Shown in pieces: positions 9,387 through 15,711 of a stretch of 41,367 nucleotides of DNA. The notes below the pieces were generated by a model. That model saw nothing but the letters and a program-made list of their open reading frames with translations, was not told the DNA's origin and ran no database searches. The position numbers were made by a program, and so were the translations under genes. Location: the NCBI GenBank assembly GCA_007117945.1, contig SKTN01000138.1, positions 1-41,367 of the forward strand. Reading direction: 5' to 3'. Position 1 is the stretch's first letter. The number at the start of each line of letters is the position of its first letter. The stretch comes from Nitriliruptoraceae bacterium. Lineage in GTDB: Bacteria; Actinomycetota; Nitriliruptoria; Nitriliruptorales; Nitriliruptoraceae.

Positions 9387-10541
9387 ATGCGTGTCCGTCT
9401 CCGCAACCCCGACCGCACCGTCGAGGTCGAGGGACCCTGCACCGTGGCCGAGCTCCTCGACCACCTCGACGTCCTGCCCCACACCGTGCTGGTCCTCAAC
9501 GACCGCGCCCTGGTCACCGCCGACCACCTGCTCCCGGCGGACGCCGAGGTGGAGGTCCGCCCCGTCATCAGCGGCGGGGCGGAGGGTGCCCCGCGCTGCG
9601 CGGTGTGCCGTGCGCCGGCGGTGCTGGAGGAACGGCGGCACCGTGCCGCGTGGTGCGCGGACCACCTCGCCGACCACGTGCAGAACCAGATCCGCAAGGC
9701 GATCGACCACCCGCCCGGGCTGCCGGCGGGGGAGCGGATGTGCTCCTACGCCGACCGGCTCCTGGTCGCGGTCAGCGGTGGCAAGGACTCCCTGGCGCTG
9801 TGGGACGCCCTGACGGAGATGGGCTACCGGGTCGACGGGCTGTACGTGGGGCTCGGCATCGGGGGCTACTCGGAGCGCAGCCGCGAGGTGTGTGCGGCCT
9901 TCGCTGCCGAGCGGGGCCTCGACCTGCACGTGGTCGAGCTCGCCGAGGAGTACGGCTACACCACACCCTCGGGTGCGGGGGCCGCGGGGCGCTCCACCTG
10001 CGGGGTGTGCGGGCTGTCGAAGCGCTACGCCTTCAACCGCGTGGCCGTGGACCACGGCTACGACGTGCTGGCCACCGGCCACAACCTCGACGACGAGGCC
10101 GCGACCCTGCTGGGCAACGTGCTGCGCTGGCAGGAGTCCTTCCTCGCCCGGCAGCACCCTGTCCTGCCCGCCACCGGCGCCAACCAGGTCCGCAAGATCA
10201 AGCCGATGTACCGGCTCTCCGAGCGGGAGAGCGCCGCCTACTGCGTGGTGCGGGGCATCGACTACGTGGTGGAGGAGTGCCCCCTGGTGGACGGCAATAC
10301 CGGCCACGAGCTCAAGGCCGCCTTCGACCTGCTGGAGGCGGCGTCGCCGGGCCTCAAGGCCCAGTTCCTGTTCGGGTTCTACGACCGTCAGGACCGCCTC
10401 GTGGACCCGCGCGCCGAGGAGGAGGTCGAGCTCGCCGAGTGCGGCAGCTGCGGCATGCCGACCACGGGTGCGGTGTGCGCCTTCTGCCGGCAGCGCGAGC
10501 TGATCGTCCAGGCCCTGCCCGTGCGCACGGGTGCCAGCTGA
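9387..10541 (+). CDS. ttuA: TtuB-like ubiquitin-fold domain fused to TtuA-like tRNA 2-thiouridine synthetase
   Basis: A 384-residue fusion. Residues 1-64 form a ThiS/MoaD/TtuB-type beta-grasp domain ending in VISGG, the form of the C-terminal tail of Thermus sulfur carrier TtuB. Residues 68-384 match TtuA (tRNA-5-methyluridine-54 2-sulfurtransferase) end to end: N-terminal zinc site C71xxC74 with C90/H93, PP-loop SGGKDS (130-135), GIGGYSERS, cluster cysteines C205/C208 (CGVC) and C298 (EECP), TGHNLDDEA, and C-terminal zinc site C352xxC355/C364xxC367. ATG at 9387 follows GGGAGG. The frame is continuous, and the first in-frame start after the carrier domain (GTG at 9603) would delete C71, so separate translation of TtuA is unlikely. 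The internal Gly63-Gly64 would need cleavage to act as a normal thiocarboxylate. The stop overlaps trmI. Confidence 0.88.
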   Translation: MRVRLRNPDRTVEVEGPCTVAELLDHLDVLPHTVLVLNDRALVTADHLLPADAEVEVRPVISGGAEGAPRCAVCRAPAVLEERRHRAAWCADHLADHVQNQIRKAIDHPPGLPAGERMCSYADRLLVAVSGGKDSLALWDALTEMGYRVDGLYVGLGIGGYSERSREVCAAFAAERGLDLHVVELAEEYGYTTPSGAGAAGRSTCGVCGLSKRYAFNRVAVDHGYDVLATGHNLDDEAATLLGNVLRWQESFLARQHPVLPATGANQVRKIKPMYRLSERESAAYCVVRGIDYVVEECPLVDGNTGHELKAAFDLLEAASPGLKAQFLFGFYDRQDRLVDPRAEEEVELAECGSCGMPTTGAVCAFCRQRELIVQALPVRTGAS

Positions 10542-11515
10542 TGGACACTGACCCGCACGCCGCTCCGGAGCACGCGGGCGGTCCGGTCCTGCCCGGTACC
10601 GATGCGCCCCTGGCTCCGGGTGAGCTGGTCCTGCTCCTCGACCGCAAGGGGCGGCGCTACCTCGTCGAGCTCGAGCCCGGTGCCCAGTGGCACAGCCACG
10701 GTGGACTGGTCGAGCACGACGCCATCATCGGCAGCAGCGAGGGCACCGCGATCCGCACCAGCAAGGCGATGGAGGTCCTGGCGCTGCGGCCCACCCGCGA
10801 GGACTACGTGCTCAAGATGCGGCGCGGCGCCCAGGTGGTGTACGCCAAGGACCAGGCGATGATCGTCGCCCTGGCCGACGTGCGCCCCGGGGCCACGGTG
10901 ATCGAGGCCGGTGCGGGCTCCGGCGCCCTGACCCTGGCGTTGCTGGCGGCCGTGGGGCCCACGGGGCGGGTCGTGTCCTTCGAGCGCCGCGAGGACCACG
11001 CCCGGATCGCGCGCCGCAACGTCGAGCGTTTCCACGGGCAGCTGCCCGACAACTGGGACCTCGAGGTCGACGACGTCGTCACGGGGCTGGCGGGGCGGCG
11101 CGCCCACCGGGTGGTGCTGGACCTGCTGGAGCCCTGGTCGGCCGTGGCGGCGGTCACCGAGGTGCTGCCGCCGGGCGGGATCGTGTGCGCCTACACCCCC
11201 GGCGTGCCCCAGGTGATGCGCCTCACCGACGAGCTGTGGGCTTCGGGGCGGTTCACCGAGGTCCGCACCAGCGAGACCCTGGTGCGGCCCTGGGACGTCG
11301 ATGGTCTGGCGGTGCGTCCCGCGCACCGGATGGTGGCCCACACCGCCTTCCTGACCACGGCCCGCAGGGTCCCCGCGCGTGAGGAGGGCGGCCCGGCCCG
11401 CCGTCGCCGCAAGGCCGACACCGGGGGCACCGTGGACTGGGCGGCGGGCGACCGTGCCCGGGACGCCGCCGGGGCGCCCCCTGCCGGCGAGGCTCGGGAG
11501 GGATCGCGCGGATGA
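10541..11515 (+). CDS. trmI: tRNA (adenine-58-N1)-methyltransferase TrmI
   Basis: S-adenosylmethionine-dependent enzyme that methylates A58 in the T-loop of tRNA. The 324-residue protein has an N-terminal beta domain (PGELVLLLDRKGRRYLVEL), the linker RRGAQVVYAKDQAMI, SAM motif I EAGAGSG (122-128), the acidic residue in SFERREDHA and motif VVLDLLEPW. The ~50-residue tail after TARRV is Arg-, Gly- and Ala-rich and poorly conserved. The ATG shares one base with the TGA of the TtuB-TtuA gene (TGATG), so the two are translationally coupled. TrmI also stands upstream of mpa in mycobacteria. In Thermus, m1A58 helps 2-thiolation at position 54, which gives this pairing functional sense. Confidence 0.95.
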   Translation: MDTDPHAAPEHAGGPVLPGTDAPLAPGELVLLLDRKGRRYLVELEPGAQWHSHGGLVEHDAIIGSSEGTAIRTSKAMEVLALRPTREDYVLKMRRGAQVVYAKDQAMIVALADVRPGATVIEAGAGSGALTLALLAAVGPTGRVVSFERREDHARIARRNVERFHGQLPDNWDLEVDDVVTGLAGRRAHRVVLDLLEPWSAVAAVTEVLPPGGIVCAYTPGVPQVMRLTDELWASGRFTEVRTSETLVRPWDVDGLAVRPAHRMVAHTAFLTTARRVPAREEGGPARRRRKADTGGTVDWAAGDRARDAAGAPPAGEAREGSRG

Positions 11516-11535
11516 TGCGTGGGCCCGTACCGGCG

Positions 11536-11691
11536 TCAGGCGCGCCGGCCCGAGGCCACCGTGGCGATCAACGCGACGGCCAGGACACCGGGGATCGCGA
11601 GCAGCAGGCTGGCACCGATGGCCGTCACCGCGAGCAGCGCGCCCACCGCCCCGGCACCGATCGTCGTCAGTAGCTCCGCGGTACGGCTCAC
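11536..11691 (-). CDS. 51-residue hydrophobic membrane protein
   Basis: A small gene convergent with trmI. The product is 51 residues; residues 11-46 are almost entirely Ala, Leu, Val, Ile and Gly, broken by a single proline (AIPGV), which suggests a helical hairpin or one long membrane helix, with an RRA end. The GTG start at 11691 has an ideal GGAGGA six bases upstream, the main reason to believe it is expressed. The frame is open further upstream, but that part has the composition of non-coding shadow. No family is recognised. It could be a small holdin-like or regulatory membrane peptide, but nothing supports a specific role. Confidence 0.5.
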   Translation of the reverse strand: MSRTAELLTTIGAGAVGALLAVTAIGASLLLAIPGVLAVALIATVASGRRA

Positions 11692-11890
11692 GGGGTGTCC
11701 TCCGGCTGCGGGCGGAGCGCAACGCGCTCTCCTCGAGCATGCCGCACCGCCCGCCGCCGCGCGTGCGCACCACCCCGTCCGTACGGCAGGGACATGGGCC
11801 CGGGGAGCGCGACGGCACGGTGGCGTGACCGGTGCGGCCCCGACGCGCGCGCGACGACGCGCGCAGCCTCCCACGGATCGGTCCGGCTCG

Positions 11891-11896
11891 TACACT
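11891..11896 (+). promoter_or_regulatory. candidate -10 element of arc
   Basis: TACACT about 72 bases before the arc start, in the 276-base gap 11692-11967. It is directly followed by the inverted repeat TCGCCG TCG CGGCGA (11896-11910). No clear -35 box is seen. Confidence 0.3.
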
Positions 11897-11917
11897 CGCC
11901 GTCGCGGCGACGCGAGA

Positions 11918-11933
11918 CCGCCCCGCGGGGCGG
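11918..11933. repeat. 16-bp perfect palindrome in the arc leader
   Basis: CCGCCCCGCGGGGCGG is a perfect palindrome between the candidate arc promoter and the arc ribosome site. As DNA it could bind a dimeric regulator. As RNA it is a poor hairpin because no unpaired loop remains. Confidence 0.45.
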
Positions 11934-11967
11934 GACCGGGTCAGCCACCCCGACGCGAGGAGGCCAC

Positions 11968-13827
11968 GTGGTGGGTCCACAGCGGGACGGCGAGGACCGG
12001 GAGCAGGCTGCGGGTGACCGGGGCTTCGACCCGCCTGGCCTCGATCCGGATCCCCTGGCCTCGGGCGGCGGCGCCTTCGACCAGCTACCGGTCCCGCAGG
12101 CCGAGCCGGCGGACGAGAACGACCCCGACGCCGTGCTCGCGGAGCTCAAGGTGCTGCGCGAGGAGGCTGAGCTCCTGCGTCGTCGCCTGGCCAGCGCCCC
12201 GACCCGGATCCGGGTACTCGAGGAGCGCCTGCTGGAGACCTAGGGCCAGCTGCATTCGGCCACGGCCCAGAACGCGAAGCTCGCCGAGACCCTGCGCAGC
12301 GCCCGCGACCAGCTCACCACGCTGAAGGAGGAGGTCGAGCGCCTCTCCGCCCCACCCCAGACCTACGGCACCTACCTCGGTGTCGGTGCGGACGAGGACA
12401 CCCTCACGGTGATGGTCTCGGGCCGCAAGCTCGAGGTCTCCACCAGCCCCGAGGTCGAGGTGGCCGACCTCGAACCCGGCCAGGAGGTCCGGCTCAACGA
12501 CGCCATGAACGTCGTGGCGGTCGGCGGGTTCGAGGACCGCGGCGAGGTGGTGACCATCGCCGAACTGCTCGGCGACGGCCGGGTGCTGGTGGTGGGCCGC
12601 ACCGACGACGAGCGGGTGGTCACCCTCGCCACGCCGCTGCGGGAGCTGCCCCTGAAGGCCGGGGACTCCCTGCTCCTCGACCCCCGCGCGAACACCGCCC
12701 TGGAGCGCATCCCCAAGGCCGAGGTGGAGCAGCTGATCCTCGAGCAGGTCCCCGACGTCACCTACGAGCAGATCGGCGGCCTCGGCGACCAGGTCGAGGC
12801 GATCCGTGACGCCGTCGAGCTGCCCTACCTCCACGCGGAGCTGTTCGTCGAGCACGAGCTGCGCGCACCGAAGGGGATCCTGCTCTACGGCCCGCCCGGC
12901 TGCGGCAAGACCATGATCGCCAAGGCCGTGGCCAACTCCCTGGCGCAGCGCGTGGCGGAGCGCACGGGTCGCACCGACGTGACCAGCTACTTCCTCAACG
13001 TCAAGGGTCCGGAGCTGCTCAACAAGTACGTCGGCGAGACCGAGCGCCAGATCCGGCTGATCTTCCAGCGGGCCCGGGAGAAGTCGGCCCAGGGCTTCCC
13101 CGTCATCGTGTTCTTCGACGAGATGGAGTCGCTGTTCCGCACCCGCGGCTCCGGGGTGTCCTCCGACGTGGAGACCACGATCGTGCCCCAGCTGCTCGCG
13201 GAGATCGACGGGGTGGAGAGCCTCAAGGACGTGGTGGTGATCGGCGCCTCCAACCGCGAGGACATGATCGACCCCGCGATCCTGCGCCCCGGGCGGCTCG
13301 ACGTGAAGATCAAGGTGGACCGCCCGGGCGCGGACGCCGCCCGCGAGGTGTTCGCGATCTACCTCCACGAGCGCCTGCCCCTGGCCGAGGAGGAGGTGCG
13401 CACCGCCGGCGACCCGGCACGGGCGATCGCGGCGATGATCGACCGCACCGTGGAGAAGATGTACGCCACCGACCCGGACAACGAGTTCCTCGAGGTCACC
13501 TACGCCAACGGGGAGAAGGAGGTCCTGTACTTCAAGGACTTCAACTCCGGGGCGATGATCGAGAACGTGGTGGCCCGCGCCAAGAAGCTCGCGATCAAGC
13601 GGCTGCTGGACACCGGCGACCGGGGCCTGCGCACCCGGGACCTGCTCACCGCGATCCGCGACGAGTTCCGTGAGAACGAGGACCTGCCCAACACCACCAA
13701 CCCCGACGACTGGGCGCGGATCAGCGGCAAGAAGGGCGAGCGGATCGTCTACGTGCGCACGTTGCTGTCGGGCCAGGACACGCCGGGCCGCTCGATCGAG
13801 AACGTCAACCCCGGGCAGTACCTGTGA
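11968..13827 (+). pseudogene. arc: proteasome-associated ATPase ARC/Mpa locus interrupted by in-frame TAG
   Basis: Full-length reading frame of the hexameric AAA+ unfoldase (ARC in most actinobacteria, Mpa in mycobacteria) that binds Pup through a coiled coil and feeds substrates to the 20S proteasome. One frame runs from GTG 11968 (or GTG 11971, better spaced from GAGGAGG at 11957-11963) to TGA 13827, about 619 residues. Codon 92 (12241-12243) is TAG. Sequence on both sides is conserved: the coiled coil VLEERLLET stops, then GQLHSATAQNAKLAETLR continues. CAG to TAG is the simplest explanation, as homologues tend to have Gln or a similar residue there. Either it is a real nonsense mutation, a base-call error, or it is read through. 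TAG ends other genes here, so it is not a reassigned codon. Confidence 0.8.
12409..13827 (+). CDS. arc: proteasome ATPase ARC, part downstream of the TAG
   Basis: The longest conventional open part of arc: 472 residues from GTG 12409 (ATG follows at 12412). It lacks the coiled coil that recognises Pup and the start of the first OB domain. It keeps OB-fold sequence (RLNDAMNVVAVGG, PLKAGDSLLLDPRA), the AAA+ Walker A GPPGCGKT (308-315 in full-length numbering), Walker B VIVFFDE (379-385), GASNREDMIDPAILRPGRLD with the sensor and arginine-finger area, and the C-terminal GQYL that docks into the 20S ring. No ribosome site precedes 12409, and no in-frame ATG or GTG lies between the TAG and 12409. 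If only this part is made, it should not bind Pup normally. Confidence 0.6.
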   Translation: MMVSGRKLEVSTSPEVEVADLEPGQEVRLNDAMNVVAVGGFEDRGEVVTIAELLGDGRVLVVGRTDDERVVTLATPLRELPLKAGDSLLLDPRANTALERIPKAEVEQLILEQVPDVTYEQIGGLGDQVEAIRDAVELPYLHAELFVEHELRAPKGILLYGPPGCGKTMIAKAVANSLAQRVAERTGRTDVTSYFLNVKGPELLNKYVGETERQIRLIFQRAREKSAQGFPVIVFFDEMESLFRTRGSGVSSDVETTIVPQLLAEIDGVESLKDVVVIGASNREDMIDPAILRPGRLDVKIKVDRPGADAAREVFAIYLHERLPLAEEEVRTAGDPARAIAAMIDRTVEKMYATDPDNEFLEVTYANGEKEVLYFKDFNSGAMIENVVARAKKLAIKRLLDTGDRGLRTRDLLTAIRDEFRENEDLPNTTNPDDWARISGKKGERIVYVRTLLSGQDTPGRSIENVNPGQYL

Positions 13828-13837
13828 ACGGCAGGCG

Positions 13838-15325
13838 ATGAGCACGCCCAAGTACGTCGGTGTGGAGACCGAGTACGGCATCACCGTCGACGGTCCGAAC
13901 CCCGTGAACCCGGTCCTGGCCTCCTCGATGGTGGTGGGGGCCTACCGCGCCGCCGGGGACGACGACGTGCGCTGGGACCACACCGACGAGTCGCCCCAGC
14001 GTGACGCCCGGGTGGGCACGGTGCCGGAACCGGGCGAGCCGATGATCGACGACGAGCTCGGGCTGGCCAACACCGTGCTCACCAACGGCGCACGCTTCTA
14101 CGTCGACCACGCCCACCCGGAGTACGCCACCCCGGAGTGCACCAACGCCCGCGACCTGGTGGTGTGGGACCGGGCCGGTGAGCTGATCCTGGCCGACGCC
14201 GCCGAGCGGGCGGCGGCCAGCCTGCCGGCGGGCAGCCGGGTGCTGATCCACAAGAACAACACCGACGGCAAGGGGGCGGCCTACGGCACCCACGAGAACT
14301 ACCTCGTGCCCCGTACCGTGCCCTTCGGGCGCCTGACCCGCCAGCTCCTGCCCTTCTTCGTCAGCCGGCCGCTGTACACCGGTGCCGGCCGCATCGGCAG
14401 CGAACTGGACGGGCGCGTGGGCTTCCAGCTCACCCAGCGCGCCGACTTCTTCGAGGTGGAGGTGGGGCTCGAGACCACCCTCAAGCGCCCGCTGATGAAC
14501 ACCCGGGACGAGCCCCACGCCGACCCGGAGCGCTACCGCCGTCTCCACGTGATCAACGGCGACGCGAACCTGTGCGAGGTGGCGACCTTCCTCAAGGTCG
14601 GCACGATGCTGCTCCTGCTCGACGCGATCGAGGACGACGCGCTGCCGGCGGTGCCCGTGCTCGCCGAGCCCGTGGCCGCCTTCCACGCCGTCAGCCACGA
14701 CCTGACCGCTCGGGTGGAGCTGCCTCTGGAGGACGGGGGCACGATCACCCCCCTGGCGCTGCAACGCTGGTACCTCGATGCCGTCCGCCGCTACGTCAAG
14801 GACCGTGACCAGCCCCTGGACGCCACCGGTGAGGAGGTGCTGACCCGCTGGGAGGCCGTGCTGGCCACCGCGGAGGAGGACCCCCGTCTGCTGGCGGGCC
14901 AGGTGGACTGGGCCACCAAGCTGGAACTGCTCGAGGGCTACCGGGCTCGCCACGGGCTCGAGTGGACCAGCGACCGGCTCAAGATGGTCGACCTGCAGTA
15001 CCACGACGTGCGGCGGGACAAGGGGCTCTACCACCGCCTGGCCGCCCGGGGACGCATCGAGCGGCTGGTCGGTGACGACGAGGTGGCGGCCGCGGTACGC
15101 ACCCCGCCCGAGGACACCCGCGCCTGGTTCCGCGGCGAGTGCATCCGCCGGTTCCGGTCCCAGGTGGTCGCCGCGGGCTGGGACGCGTTGATCCTGGACC
15201 CGGGGCAGGACAGCCTGCAGCGCGTGCCGATGATGGAGCCCGGCCGGGGGACCCGGGTGCAGGTCGGCGCGCTCCTCGACGAGGTGGAGGACGTCGCCGG
15301 CCTCCTCGCACGCCTCCGGGCGTGA
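13838..15325 (+). CDS. dop: deamidase/depupylase of Pup (Dop)
   Basis: Converts the C-terminal Gln of Pup to Glu and removes Pup from substrates. It belongs to the carboxylate-amine ligase fold shared with PafA and glutamine synthetase. The 495-residue protein begins KYVGVETEYGI with metal ligands Glu10 and Glu12. The nucleophilic aspartate lies in FYVDHAHPEYATPEC (Asp90). The ~40 residues before it (about 40-75, DHTDESPQRDARVG region) are the Dop-loop that PafA lacks, which separates Dop from PafA. HKNNTDGKG, NTRDEPHAD and KMVDLQYHDVRRDKGLY follow. ATG 13838 lies ten bases after the arc stop, so arc and dop are probably co-transcribed. Pup follows after 104 bases. Confidence 0.96.
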   Translation: MSTPKYVGVETEYGITVDGPNPVNPVLASSMVVGAYRAAGDDDVRWDHTDESPQRDARVGTVPEPGEPMIDDELGLANTVLTNGARFYVDHAHPEYATPECTNARDLVVWDRAGELILADAAERAAASLPAGSRVLIHKNNTDGKGAAYGTHENYLVPRTVPFGRLTRQLLPFFVSRPLYTGAGRIGSELDGRVGFQLTQRADFFEVEVGLETTLKRPLMNTRDEPHADPERYRRLHVINGDANLCEVATFLKVGTMLLLLDAIEDDALPAVPVLAEPVAAFHAVSHDLTARVELPLEDGGTITPLALQRWYLDAVRRYVKDRDQPLDATGEEVLTRWEAVLATAEEDPRLLAGQVDWATKLELLEGYRARHGLEWTSDRLKMVDLQYHDVRRDKGLYHRLAARGRIERLVGDDEVAAAVRTPPEDTRAWFRGECIRRFRSQVVAAGWDALILDPGQDSLQRVPMMEPGRGTRVQVGALLDEVEDVAGLLARLRA

Positions 15326-15393
15326 CCCGCGGGCGCAGGCCGGCGGTGGCCTACCCCGTGACGACAGGACCCTCGCCGGCGGCCGGGCGGGGG

Positions 15394-15399
15394 TAGGCT
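15394..15399 (+). promoter_or_regulatory. candidate -10 element of pup
   Basis: TAGGCT, 30 bases before the pup ATG. The same hexamer lies 25-40 bases before pafB, the gene at 32198, tatA and helY. This suggests pup has its own promoter in addition to any read-through from dop. Confidence 0.45.
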
Positions 15400-15429
15400 G
15401 CGCCTCTCCGATCGTCAGGCGGACACACC

Positions 15430-15633
15430 ATGAGCGACGGCGGTCAGGCCCACCGGCGTAGCAGCGACCAGGCCGATACGCAGGCCGAGGAGCACGCGCC
15501 CGTCGAGGGCGAGGGTGCCACGGCCCGTGAGGTGGTCGACGACGTCGACGAACTCCTCGACGAGATCGACGACGTCCTCGAGGAGAACGCCGAGGAGTTC
15601 GTGCGCGGGTACGTCCAGAAGGGCGGCCAGTAG
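15430..15633 (+). CDS. pup: prokaryotic ubiquitin-like protein Pup
   Basis: Small intrinsically disordered tag joined to lysines of proteins destined for the proteasome. The 67-residue product has a charged, disordered N-terminus, the ARC-binding helix DDVDELLDEIDDVLEENAEEFVRGYVQKGG and the C-terminal GGQ. The terminal Gln means Dop must deamidate it before PafA can ligate it. Strong acidity and absence of Cys, Phe-poor composition and length agree with the family. ATG 15430 has AGGCGG seven bases upstream. It lies downstream of dop, but the proteasome core genes that normally follow start only at 23905. Confidence 0.97.
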   Translation: MSDGGQAHRRSSDQADTQAEEHAPVEGEGATAREVVDDVDELLDEIDDVLEENAEEFVRGYVQKGGQ

Positions 15634-15650
15634 TCCCGCCGCCGTCGGAG

Positions 15651-15672
15651 CCACCCGGCGTGCTGCCGGTGG
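15651..15672 (+). terminator. hairpin after pup
   Basis: CCACCCGGC pairs with GCCGGTGG around a 5-base loop with one bulged C, starting 18 bases after the pup stop. It is a plausible end of the arc-dop-pup transcript; no T-run follows. Confidence 0.35.
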
Positions 15673-15697
15673 TGCTGGCATCCCGGGTGCCGCTGCC

Positions 15698-15703
15698 TAC
15701 CCT
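15698..15703 (+). promoter_or_regulatory. candidate -10 of a leaderless vanW transcript
   Basis: TACCCT ends nine bases before the ATG at 15712, and no Shine-Dalgarno sequence stands before that ATG. This is the arrangement of a leaderless mRNA, common in Actinobacteria. Confidence 0.35.
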
Positions 15704-15711
15704 GGCTGGTC

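Noticed and set aside
7782..10307. Long minus-strand frame (about 840 codons) opposite GH65 and the TtuB-TtuA gene
   Set aside because: Same shadow effect; the plus-strand genes have clear motifs and ribosome sites.
9603..10541. Separate TtuA starting at the internal GTG 9603
   Set aside because: This start lies between the two cysteines of the first zinc site and would delete Cys71. The upstream ATG at 9387 has a strong ribosome site and conserved sequence after it.
12241..12243. TAG in arc as evidence for a reassigned stop codon or pyrrolysine
   Set aside because: TAG normally ends pup (15631-15633) and the TAXI gene (20333-20335), and no pyrrolysine genes are seen. A local change or error is simpler.
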